Part shown: one piece after another, positions 1-6,087 of the stretch
How positions within the stretch are numbered: position 1 is the first letter of the stretch
How the letters are laid out: every line of letters starts with the position of its first letter
From: Pseudomonadota bacterium
Lineage (GTDB): Bacteria; Pseudomonadota; Alphaproteobacteria; Sphingomonadales; Sphingomonadaceae
Direction: 5' to 3'
Length of the DNA stretch: 7,195 nt
Assembly: GCA_023386515.1 (NCBI GenBank)
Contig: JAEWJQ010000043.1
Span: 1 to 7,195, forward strand
Made by a program: the position numbers and the translations under genes
The notes under the pieces: generated by a model
Told to the model about the DNA's origin: nothing
What the model saw: only the letters and a program-made list of their open reading frames with translations
The model's database searches: none

Positions 1-89
1 CCTCGAAAGGTCGCAAAGGTCGCACCCGTGCTTGGGCGCACGCGGCAAATGGTCTGGACGAATCAAAGAGCGGGGCGGCGCGAGCGTAG
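1..89 (+). CDS. Possible 3' tail of a + strand gene entering from the left edge
   Basis: Frame 3 is open from the left edge to a TAG at 87-89 and encodes a 28-residue tail that is basic at its start (two KGR units at 6-23) and ends in SGAARA. Basic tails of this kind occur on nucleic-acid-binding proteins, but nothing visible identifies a family. If real, the gene converges on the lipoprotein gene that stops at 121, leaving 31 bases between the two stops. Frame 1 is also open here, as expected in DNA this GC-rich, so an open frame alone is weak evidence. The stretch may instead be non-coding. Confidence 0.25.
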   Translation, partial: SKGRKGRTRAWAHAANGLDESKSGAARA

Positions 90-120
90 CGGGCGACGGC
101 GTTGTAGGACAGCGGTGACG

Positions 121-822
121 TCAGCCGGCCGGCGGCGGGAACAGCCGACGACGGAGCGGGCGGCCGACATGGTGCCAGAACACAGCGATCAGGAGCAGCA
201 GCACGAACGGCGGAATGCCGTAAGCCAGCAGCGTCAGCGCATGGCCCAGCGTCCAGTTCAGCGACGCATAGCCGGCCGCCGCGGCCTCGCTGAGGCGTGC
301 GCGCAGCCCGACGCCGGCGCCCGCGACATAGGTGAAGCGGATCGGCGTGGTGGCGACGTCCGCCGCCACGACGGCCGCGGCCGGTGCCCGTCCGGCGGTT
401 TGCGTCCCCGCGCCGGTCGTGTCCGCCGTAGCGGCCGCGTGACCCTTCGCATCGGTGGGATCGGTGCCGCTGATCTCCGCCTGGGCCAGGACGCCGCCCG
501 CCTGCTCGACCTGTTGGACGCTGCGGCGCCCGAAGGCGCGGGCACTGGAAGATGCGACGCGGACGTCAAGGCTGGCGGAAACCTGTGCGGCGTCGTCGAC
601 CCGATAGGTCATGCCCGTGATGCGGCAGCCCGCACCCAGTCGTTCGCACGCTTGCGCTGCCGCCTCCTGCGCATCGGCGATACTCGCGGACGGCAAGCGG
701 AAGGCGAATTGATAGGCGAAGGTAAGCGTGCCGGCGCGCGCCGTCACCTCGCCGGGGCCGTCGGGTGCCTTGCTGCAGCCTGCCAACAGGCCGCAGGTCA
801 AGCCGATCACCAGCCACCGCAT
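121..822 (-). CDS. DUF4349-like lipoprotein with C-terminal membrane helix
   Basis: A 233-residue envelope protein of unknown function. Residues 1-16 form a lipoprotein signal with lipobox L-A-G-C at 13-16 and Ser at +2, which predicts lipid attachment at Cys16. A region resembling DUF4349 follows: an aromatic/FRLP segment near 36-44, a Cys pair (59 and 66) that could form a disulfide, and a DVRV strand near 86-89. A long Ala/Thr/Gly-rich linker spans about 120-160. A hydrophobic helix (about 194-215) is followed by a cluster of arginines, so the C-terminus is probably cytoplasmic. The start at 822 is preferred over the in-frame ATG at 849 because GGGAG lies 8 bases upstream, the lipobox is then correctly placed, and 849 falls inside the probable -10 box. 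The coiled-coil segment usual in DUF4349 proteins looks missing. The family call is from pattern memory; the lipoprotein call is firmer. Confidence 0.8.
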   Translation of the reverse strand: MRWLVIGLTCGLLAGCSKAPDGPGEVTARAGTLTFAYQFAFRLPSASIADAQEAAAQACERLGAGCRITGMTYRVDDAAQVSASLDVRVASSSARAFGRRSVQQVEQAGGVLAQAEISGTDPTDAKGHAAATADTTGAGTQTAGRAPAAAVVAADVATTPIRFTYVAGAGVGLRARLSEAAAAGYASLNWTLGHALTLLAYGIPPFVLLLLIAVFWHHVGRPLRRRLFPPPAG

Positions 823-830
823 CGCGTTGT

Positions 831-835
831 CTCCC
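831..835 (-). promoter_or_regulatory. Ribosome binding site fixing the lipoprotein start
   Basis: The minus strand reads GGGAG here, 8 bases before the ATG at 822. The in-frame ATG at 849 has no comparable site at the right spacing, so this supports the shorter protein. Confidence 0.6.
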
Positions 836-846
836 GCCAACACGAT

Positions 847-876
847 CATCTACGCATCCAGTAGGAATTGCGTCAA
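847..876 (-). promoter_or_regulatory. Probable sigma-70 promoter of the lipoprotein gene
   Basis: On the minus strand TTGACG (871-876) matches five of six bases of the -35 consensus. After an 18-base spacer comes TAGATG (847-852), a partial -10 match. Transcription would begin near 840, giving a leader of about 18 bases that holds the ribosome site. The position fits an independent promoter in the 96-base gap after the fucosidase gene. The weak -10 limits certainty. Confidence 0.4.
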
Positions 877-907
877 GACGGTGGAAAGCTTGGCATGTTC
901 ATCGATC

Positions 908-931
908 GACGCGCGCGATCAGCCGCGCGTC
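908..931 (-). terminator. GC stem-loop over the fucosidase stop codon
   Basis: GACGCGCG (908-915) and CGCGCGTC (924-931) are a perfect 8-base inverted repeat with an 8-base loop containing the TGA at 919-921. Transcribed from the minus strand it would form a strong hairpin at the end of the fucosidase message. No U-tract follows, so it is not a classic intrinsic terminator. It could be a 3' stabilising hairpin or chance in GC-rich DNA. Confidence 0.3.
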
Positions 932-2562
932 AGGCCGTCGCCCTCGACGATCAGAGCGATGCCGATCGGGTTGCGCAGCGCGCCGGGCACGTCGACCTCG
1001 ATCGCGTCGGACGCGCGGCGGAACGTGAGCGGTGCCGTCGAGCCCGGCACGGTGACCCGCTGTACCTGGCCCTGCGCCGCCAGCGCGGGCAGGCGGACGA
1101 TGCCGTCGTCCGGCCAGCCGAGCGCGAAGGCATGGACCGCGCTGCCCTTGCGCGCATAGCGGATGTCGCGCGCGGTGAACGGGCTATCGCGGCCGCCTTC
1201 GTTGAAGTCGCCGCCGGCCGGACGGGTCGGGCCGTCGCCGGACCGGTGCCAGGGGCGAGTGCCGTAGATCGCGCTGCCGTACCGGCCCATCCACGCGGCG
1301 ATCGCCTCGACGATCGCCTCCTCCTTCTCGTCGATGGTACCGTCGCCGCGCATCGGCACCGACAGCATCAGATTGCCGTTCTTCGCCATCACGTCGCACA
1401 AGGTGTGGATCACCTTGGCCGGCGTCTTGTAGCCATCGCGTTCGTAGAGATCGCGATCGTAATGCCAGTTGCCGAGGCAGGTGTCGGTCTGGAACGGATA
1501 GGGCTGGATGTCGTCATGGACGCCGCGCTCGACGTCGTCGACGATGCCGGCGCGCCGTTCGGCCGGCGTCCCCTTGGCGGTGACCACCGCCTCGTTGCGG
1601 CCGCCGTGCCAGCGGATCGACTGGTTGTAGAAATGCGCGGTGATATCCAGCCCGGCTTGGCCGAGCGGCAGTGCGAAATTGTCGAAATAGATCATGTCCG
1701 GCCGATAGACGTCGATCAGCTCGCGACAGCGCAGGAACCAGTTGCGGGTGAAGCCGGGATTGGCGGCGGGCGGCGTCTCGGTCCAGACACGGTCGTTCTT
1801 CTCGTGCCAGGCATTGGCGGCCGCGATCGAGCGCAGGCCGTCCGGCATCGGCATGGTGGGGCCGGTGTAGAGCTGTTGCGGGTCGAGGCCCTGCCACCAT
1901 TGGCCGCGCCCCTGTGCCCGGGTCAGGACGGCGGCATCGTAACGCTGGCCGGCGCGTGGCCCTTCGGGATCGTAGCCATAGGCCGGCTGCAACCAGTGCC
2001 AGGCATGGGCGGAATGGTTGGAAACGGCGAAGCGTAGGCCGCGCGCCCGCGCCAGGCGGCTCCATTCGCCGATGATGTCGCGCTTCGGGCCGATCCGGGT
2101 GCTGTTCCACGCATGATGGGTCGAGGCATAGCTGTCGAAATTGTCGTGGTGATTGGCCAGCGCCATGAAATAGCGCGCGCCGGCGCGCTGATAGAGGTCG
2201 AGCAGCCGTTCCGGCTGCCAACGCGCCGCCGTCCAGCGCGGATACATCTGCATGAAGCCGACCTGCGACGGATGGCCGTAATGGTCGAGATGGTGGCGGT
2301 AGGCGCGCGTGCCCTGCAGATACATTTCGCGCGCATACCAATCGCCCGCCTCTGGCACGCATTGCGCCGACCAATGCGCCCAGATGCCGAACTTGGCGTC
2401 GCGAAACCAGTCCGGCGCCCGATAGCCGGCGACCAGCGACGACCAATCGGGCTTAAACGGGCCGGACGCGGCGGCGGGGCCGCTGCGGGACCGGGCCGCC
2501 CGGTCGATCAGCGTCGCGGCACCGGTGGCGGTCGCGCCGTACAGAAACGATCGCCGGTCCAC
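919..2562 (-). CDS. Secreted GH29 alpha-L-fucosidase
   Basis: A 547-residue glycoside hydrolase predicted to release alpha-L-fucose from glycans by a retaining mechanism, probably in the periplasm. The N-terminus has a Tat-like leader, DRRSFL at 2-7 with a short hydrophobic run to about residue 19, and a possible signal-peptidase site near the Ala triplet at 30-32. GH29 landmarks appear in order: KFGIWAHW (57-64), NHHDNFDSY (137-145), DMIYFD (289-294) with Asp294 in the position of the catalytic nucleophile, and GNLMLSVP (396-403) before the C-terminal beta region. The length is usual for the catalytic and C-terminal domains with no added carbohydrate-binding module. The start codon is GTG, supported by a strong AGGAGG five bases upstream. 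The gene lies 58 bases after the HExxH membrane protein and may be co-transcribed. The family is secure; the acid/base residue and exact linkage specificity cannot be read from sequence alone. Confidence 0.92.
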   Translation of the reverse strand: MDRRSFLYGATATGAATLIDRAARSRSGPAAASGPFKPDWSSLVAGYRAPDWFRDAKFGIWAHWSAQCVPEAGDWYAREMYLQGTRAYRHHLDHYGHPSQVGFMQMYPRWTAARWQPERLLDLYQRAGARYFMALANHHDNFDSYASTHHAWNSTRIGPKRDIIGEWSRLARARGLRFAVSNHSAHAWHWLQPAYGYDPEGPRAGQRYDAAVLTRAQGRGQWWQGLDPQQLYTGPTMPMPDGLRSIAAANAWHEKNDRVWTETPPAANPGFTRNWFLRCRELIDVYRPDMIYFDNFALPLGQAGLDITAHFYNQSIRWHGGRNEAVVTAKGTPAERRAGIVDDVERGVHDDIQPYPFQTDTCLGNWHYDRDLYERDGYKTPAKVIHTLCDVMAKNGNLMLSVPMRGDGTIDEKEEAIVEAIAAWMGRYGSAIYGTRPWHRSGDGPTRPAGGDFNEGGRDSPFTARDIRYARKGSAVHAFALGWPDDGIVRLPALAAQGQVQRVTVPGSTAPLTFRRASDAIEVDVPGALRNPIGIALIVEGDGLTRG

Positions 2563-2567
2563 CGCAT

Positions 2568-2573
2568 CCTCCT
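2568..2573 (-). promoter_or_regulatory. Ribosome binding site supporting a GTG start for the fucosidase
   Basis: A perfect AGGAGG on the minus strand, 5 bases before the GTG at 2562. An ATG at 2567-2565 directly abuts this site and is out of frame, so GTG is the real start. Confidence 0.8.
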
Positions 2574-2620
2574 CAAATGTCTGACGAAAGACTATGGGAG
2601 GAGAGGCGCACTGTCGAGTG

Positions 2621-3478
2621 CTATCGACTGATATCCGGGGTAGTTAGGCTGGCGGCGTAGCGGTGCCAGAGCCACGCCGTCGACAGCGGAAACAGCAGAT
2701 ATTTGGAGGTGATGGCGATCACTTCCGCCGGCATGCCATAGCTGCCGCCGGCGGCATCGCCGACGAAGAAGACGAAGAACCAATAGCCGGTCAGCGCGAT
2801 CACCACGACGGCCCTGCCGGTCGCCGCGCGAGCGATGCCGGCGATGGCCGGCCCGCACATCCGACCGAAGAAATGCAGGATGACGCCGAGGGACGGGATC
2901 AGCAGCAGGGGCAATTGGAGCCAAGGCGACACGCCGAAGCCCTTTGCCGCAAGGGCGATGTCGGCATGGGTGGCGAGGGCGCGCACCGGCACGTAGCTCC
3001 ACACGTTGCCCGCCGACATTAGCGCGAGCCAGAAGACGATCGACAGCCGCATCCGGTGGCCGGCGATCCACGGCCGGGTGGCGAGGCGGGCGAGCAGGAC
3101 ATAGGCCGCGACGTTGCCGATCGCCATGCCGGACAGCGCGATCACCGCCGCCTGTAGGTCGCTTCCCTGCGCGAAGATCGCGTCATAGGGCACGTTGTCG
3201 CCGACATCGCCGAGGAACAGGATGTTGTTGAGCGTCGCCGGGCCATAATCAAGCGCGAGCGGGCTGGTCATCCAGCCGAGCGCCCAGGCGACGATGCTGT
3301 GCGCATATTCGTGCGCGAGATAGGCGACGGCATGGGCGACCACCACCAGCAGCGCCGACGTCAGCGCGAAGGACAGGGTCGCGCCGGGGCTCGGCGCGAA
3401 ACCTTCAATGCGGGAGGGCGCGGTGGTCAAGGTCCGTACCTCACAAGGCGGATGGGCGAAGCTGGCGCCGGGTTCCAT
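2621..3478 (-). CDS. Six-helix membrane protein with HExxH motif, M50-like
   Basis: A 285-residue integral membrane protein. Predicted helices lie near 34-70 (long, probably one or two segments), 108-133, 145-165, 184-207, 223-244 and 255-274. HEYAH at 56-60 sits within the first hydrophobic segment, as the zinc motif does in site-2 (M50) intramembrane proteases. A later N-x(6)-P stretch (Asn158) followed by Asp173 could supply the third metal ligand, though the canonical LDG form is absent. The start is placed at Met 3478: the longer frame to 3565 would overlap the upstream STAS-like gene and adds only a low-complexity Arg/Pro stretch. That upstream gene ends 19 bases before, suggesting translational coupling; no strong ribosome site is visible. 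The protease activity and any substrate are inference. It may be an uncharacterised or inactive member of the superfamily. Confidence 0.75.
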   Translation of the reverse strand: MEPGASFAHPPCEVRTLTTAPSRIEGFAPSPGATLSFALTSALLVVVAHAVAYLAHEYAHSIVAWALGWMTSPLALDYGPATLNNILFLGDVGDNVPYDAIFAQGSDLQAAVIALSGMAIGNVAAYVLLARLATRPWIAGHRMRLSIVFWLALMSAGNVWSYVPVRALATHADIALAAKGFGVSPWLQLPLLLIPSLGVILHFFGRMCGPAIAGIARAATGRAVVVIALTGYWFFVFFVGDAAGGSYGMPAEVIAITSKYLLFPLSTAWLWHRYAASLTTPDISR

Positions 3479-3497
3479 CACGTCCGGCACCCGCCCG

Positions 3498-3902
3498 TCA
3501 ATCGTCGGCGGGGGCGGCGTCCTGCTCCGGCTCCGCCAGCAGCCACGCCATGGCATCCGTCTCATGCTCGAACAGGCGGCAGCGATCGTCGATGAAGCGC
3601 TTTACCTGCAACCGGTGGAGCGCACCGGAGGCGAGCAGGGCGATCCGCTTCGACGGACCGCCGGGACGGATCAGGCGGGTGAAATGCGCCGCCGCCTGTT
3701 GCGGGACCACCTTCTTGTCGCGCATGTCGATCAGCGTGCGCAACTCGCCATGCCGGACGCCGCCGGCCAGCATCATGCGCAGCCGCTCGGCGATGTCCGT
3801 GGCGAAGCGTTCGGATGTCGCGGCATCCCAGTCGCCCGACAATGTCACCCGCAGAAACTGCGCATCCGCATCCGGTCGAATGTCATAGCGCGGCGGTGCC
3901 AT
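3498..3902 (-). CDS. SpoIIAA/STAS-like domain protein
   Basis: A 134-residue soluble protein with no signal or membrane segment. The pattern fits the SpoIIAA-like (STAS/SEC14-type) fold: an initial strand VTLSGDW (19-25), a helix with AERLRMML (38-45), a central strand LRTLIDMR (54-61), a helix through AAHFTRLIRP (71-80), a strand RIALLAS (86-92), then helices ending in an ALAWLL-like segment (DAMAWLL at 116-122). The acidic C-terminal tail is probably disordered. Bacterial relatives are mostly uncharacterised; some bind small ligands or partner proteins. There is no SpoIIAB-type kinase in the window, and the residue equivalent to the phosphorylated Ser of true anti-anti-sigma factors is not evident. 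The gene directly precedes the HExxH membrane protein (19-base gap). No Shine-Dalgarno is seen upstream; a -10-like box is placed so that the transcript would start on the AUG. Confidence 0.7.
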   Translation of the reverse strand: MAPPRYDIRPDADAQFLRVTLSGDWDAATSERFATDIAERLRMMLAGGVRHGELRTLIDMRDKKVVPQQAAAHFTRLIRPGGPSKRIALLASGALHRLQVKRFIDDRCRLFEHETDAMAWLLAEPEQDAAPADD

Positions 3903-3908
3903 GTAGCC

Positions 3909-3936
3909 ATTATGGACGGATCTCTGAAAAATCCGT
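3909..3936 (-). promoter_or_regulatory. Candidate leaderless promoter with internal inverted repeat
   Basis: On the minus strand CATAAT (3909-3914) matches five of six -10 bases and ends exactly 6 bases before the ATG at 3902, so transcription would be expected to start on the A of the start codon. A perfect 6-base inverted repeat, ACGGAT (3931-3936) and ATCCGT (3916-3921) with a 9-base spacer, lies between the expected -35 and -10 positions and could be an operator. No recognisable -35 hexamer is present. The lack of a ribosome site fits leaderless initiation, which is common in alphaproteobacteria. Confidence 0.3.
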
Positions 3937-3985
3937 TACCGTACCAAGCATGATGGCGCAGAAGGACGCCGGTCCGCCATACCGC

Positions 3986-4768
3986 TTACCGCCAGCCGGC
4001 ATCGATCCAGTAATTATGACCGGTGCACAGGCGCGCGTCGTCCGAGGCGAGGAACAATGCGAGCGCAGCGACATCGGCCGGCTGGATGCGGCCGTCGAGG
4101 CATTGCGCGGCGACGATCTCCGCCTCGCCCTCCGGCGTGTACCATTTCTCCTGGCGCGGCGTCTGGACGTTGCCGGGGACGATGGCGTTGCAGCGGATGC
4201 CCTTGCGGCCGAGGTCGCGGGCGAGGCTGCGCGTCAGGCCCTCGATCGCGGCCTTGGCGGTCTGGTAGAGGATGAGGTCCTGGAGGGCGAGATGCCAGCT
4301 GATCGAGCCGAAATTGAGGATCGACCCGCCGCCAGCCAGGGTCATCGCCGGCACCACCGCCTGGGCGGCGAAGAACTGATGGCGCAGATTGACGTTCATC
4401 CGCTCGTCCCAATAGGCCGGGGTGACGTCGGCGATCGTGTGGCGATCGTCGTTGGCCGCATTGTTGACCAGCACGTCGCAGCCGCCGAGCGCGTCGATCA
4501 GTTCGGCGAACACCGTCTTCAGCGCATCGAGGTCGGTGAGGTCGAGGCGGCGGAACAGCGGCGGATGCGCGGCATTCGGCGACAGGCGCGCGACCAGCGC
4601 CTCGCTGTCGGCAACCGCGACATCGACGAAGGCGACGCGCGCGCCCTGCGCGACGAAGGCCTCGACCAGCCCGGCGCCGATGCCGGACCCGCCGCCGGTG
4701 ACGATGACGCGCCGGTCGCGGAGCGAGGGGTAGATGGCGCGGCGGTCGGCGGCGGGCAGATCGGTCAT
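3986..4768 (-). CDS. xylB: NAD-dependent D-xylose 1-dehydrogenase (SDR family)
   Basis: A 260-residue cytoplasmic enzyme predicted to oxidise D-xylose to D-xylonolactone with NAD+, the first step of the Weimberg pathway. It closely resembles Caulobacter XylB in memory, including AIYPSL near the N-terminus (11-16), NDDRH (106-110), GSISWHL (154-160), RQEKWYTPEGEA (205-216) and the C-terminal YWIDAGWR. SDR features: TGGGSGIG cofactor loop (24-31), Asp49 at the end of the second strand favouring NAD+, and the catalytic set Ser155, Tyr168, Lys172. The usual NNAG motif reads NNAA (102-105), a mild substitution. The start at 4768 leaves a ten-residue extension before AIYPSL; only a weak GAAAG lies upstream. 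It follows xylX after 33 bases, so the two are probably one operon. L-arabinose could be an alternative substrate. Confidence 0.88.
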   Translation of the reverse strand: MTDLPAADRRAIYPSLRDRRVIVTGGGSGIGAGLVEAFVAQGARVAFVDVAVADSEALVARLSPNAAHPPLFRRLDLTDLDALKTVFAELIDALGGCDVLVNNAANDDRHTIADVTPAYWDERMNVNLRHQFFAAQAVVPAMTLAGGGSILNFGSISWHLALQDLILYQTAKAAIEGLTRSLARDLGRKGIRCNAIVPGNVQTPRQEKWYTPEGEAEIVAAQCLDGRIQPADVAALALFLASDDARLCTGHNYWIDAGWR

Positions 4769-4801
4769 GAGGGGGCTTTCGGCGATCGAGGGGGCCGCGG
4801 A

Positions 4802-5944
4802 TCAGGCGGCAAGGAGGCCGCGGCCGGCAAGATTGCGCATCAGCGCGAGCGTGCCGAACGTCCACGGCGCCGCATCCTTCGACGTGGTGACGCGGTTGAC
4901 GAGCTGGCCGAGGCCGGGGCTGGCGATGGTGACGGTGTCGCCGACCTTGTGGGTGAAGCCGCGGCCGGGCTCGTCGCGGTCCTGGATCGGCGCGAACAGC
5001 GTGCCGAGGTAGAGGACGAAGCCGTCGGGATAGTGATGCTCGCTCAGCGCCTGGCGGACGAGCTCGAGCGGATCGCGGCTGATCTCGCGCATCGAGCTGT
5101 GGCCGTCGAGGCGATAGCCGTCCTCGCCGGCGATGGTCAGCGCCACCTGCGCCTCGCGGACATGGTCGATCGTATAGCTGTCGTCGAACAGGCGGACGAA
5201 GGGGCCGAGCGCGGCGGAGGCATTGTTATCCTTCGCCTTGCCGAGCAGCAGCGCCGAGCGTCCCTCGAAGTCGCGCAGGTTGACGTCGTTGCCGAGGCAG
5301 GCGCCGACCGCTCGGCCGTCCGGCGCGACGAGCAGAGCGACCTCCGGCTCCGGATTGTTCCAGGTCGAATCGGAGCGGATGCCGACCTCCGCGCCCCAGC
5401 CGACGGTCGCGAGCACGGGCGCCTTGGTGAAGATCTCCGCGTCCGGGCCGATCGCGACCTCGAGATATTGCGACCACAGGCCTTCGTCGATCAGCGCGGC
5501 CTTGAGCGCCGCCGCCTCCGCCGAGCCGGGCACGACCTGGCGCAGGCCGCCGCCGACCCGCTGTTCCAGCCGGCCGCGCAGCCCCGCCGCGGCGGTGGCG
5601 TCGCCGCGCGCACGCTCCTCGATCACGCGTTCCAGCGCGGAGGTGGCGAAGGTGACGCCTGCCGCCTTGACGCATTGCAGGTCGATCGGGCTGAGCAGCC
5701 GCGGCAAACCATCGGCTGACAGGCCGAACGTCGCGAGATCGCCGACCGGTATGCCCGCGGCGGGGTCGAACACCTGCCGTGCGACGAGTTCGGCGACGGT
5801 CGGTGCGACGCGGCTCATGTCGTGGACGATGCCGTCGGCGATCAGGACGGGCGAGGGGCCGTCGCCGCGATCGATCCGCCCCAGCCAGCGCCCCCGGCGC
5901 CAATCCGCGCCGAGCGCCGTGGCGGGATCAAAATGGGCGGTCAT
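4802..5944 (-). CDS. xylX: 2-keto-3-deoxy-D-xylonate dehydratase (FAH family)
   Basis: A 380-residue cytoplasmic enzyme of the fumarylacetoacetate hydrolase superfamily, predicted to dehydrate 2-keto-3-deoxy-xylonate to 2-oxoglutarate semialdehyde. It resembles Caulobacter XylX over its whole length: LGRID (21-25), KAAGVTFATS (93-102), ERVIEERARGDA (105-116), WSQYLEVAIGPDAEIFTK (157-174), KAKDNNAS (236-243) and the NLAGRGL end. ExE in NNPEPEV (Glu199, Glu201) and Asp220 in GNDVNLRD correspond to the divalent-metal ligands of FAH enzymes. The start at 5944 is chosen over an upstream in-frame codon at 6013 because GGAGAGG lies six bases before it and the extra 23 residues (Leu- and Arg-rich) do not look like the family. 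It heads a unit with xylB. The three other Weimberg enzymes are absent here. Activity on the L-arabinose-derived keto acid cannot be excluded. Confidence 0.87.
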   Translation of the reverse strand: MTAHFDPATALGADWRRGRWLGRIDRGDGPSPVLIADGIVHDMSRVAPTVAELVARQVFDPAAGIPVGDLATFGLSADGLPRLLSPIDLQCVKAAGVTFATSALERVIEERARGDATAAAGLRGRLEQRVGGGLRQVVPGSAEAAALKAALIDEGLWSQYLEVAIGPDAEIFTKAPVLATVGWGAEVGIRSDSTWNNPEPEVALLVAPDGRAVGACLGNDVNLRDFEGRSALLLGKAKDNNASAALGPFVRLFDDSYTIDHVREAQVALTIAGEDGYRLDGHSSMREISRDPLELVRQALSEHHYPDGFVLYLGTLFAPIQDRDEPGRGFTHKVGDTVTIASPGLGQLVNRVTTSKDAAPWTFGTLALMRNLAGRGLLAA

Positions 5945-5950
5945 GCCGAA

Positions 5951-5957
5951 CCTCTCC
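5951..5957 (-). promoter_or_regulatory. Ribosome binding site fixing the xylX start
   Basis: GGAGAGG on the minus strand, six bases before the ATG at 5944, favours this start over the in-frame codon at 6013. Confidence 0.7.
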
Positions 5958-5965
5958 GTCGCTGG

Positions 5966-6013
5966 ATTGCCGGTGGATTTGTCGGGCAATAGCAGCAGGC
6001 GGAGGCGGTTCAA
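5966..6013 (-). promoter_or_regulatory. Weak promoter candidate and inverted repeat upstream of xylX
   Basis: The 143-base gap between msrB and xylX is the natural place for a sugar-controlled promoter. The best hexamers seen on the minus strand are TTGAAC (6008-6013) and TATTGC (5986-5991), 16 bases apart, both partial matches. A perfect inverted repeat, ATTGCC (5966-5971) and GGCAAT (5985-5990) with a 13-base spacer, overlaps the -10 candidate and ends about 22 bases before the xylX ATG, a position suited to a repressor site or leader hairpin. Six-base arms can arise by chance. No GTTAGCGCTA-type palindrome like that of the Caulobacter XylR operator was seen. Confidence 0.2.
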
Positions 6014-6087
6014 GGCCGATCCGTCCGGTCAGGCCGGCGAGGGTGGCAGCGGCCGGCCGCGTCGCGTCCGGGCGCCGCCGATCGGGA

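Noticed and set aside
28..864. A 278-codon + strand frame over the lipoprotein gene
   Set aside because: Arg-rich low-complexity translation with no domain; the minus frame has a lipobox, membrane helix, ribosome site and promoter.
868..2037. A 389-codon open frame on the + strand opposite the fucosidase
   Set aside because: Same shadow effect; the opposing frame has all GH29 landmarks and a strong ribosome site.
2591..2617. Possible promoter before the fucosidase: TCGACA (2612-2617) and CATAGT (2591-2596) on the minus strand
   Set aside because: The hexamers are fair matches but the 15-base spacer is too short for a normal sigma-70 promoter, and co-transcription with the gene before it is equally likely.
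3964..3975. Small hairpin GGAC/GTCC after the xylB stop as a terminator
   Set aside because: Only four base pairs and no U-tract; too weak to call.
3815..5719. A 634-codon open frame on the + strand opposite xylB and xylX
   Set aside because: It is an antisense shadow produced by high GC codon bias. The translation is rich in Arg, Asp, Ala and Gly with no family resemblance, while the minus strand carries two clear enzymes with intact active sites.
5945..6087. A Caulobacter-type XylR operator upstream of xylX
   Set aside because: No TAGCGCTA-centred palindrome is present in the gap.
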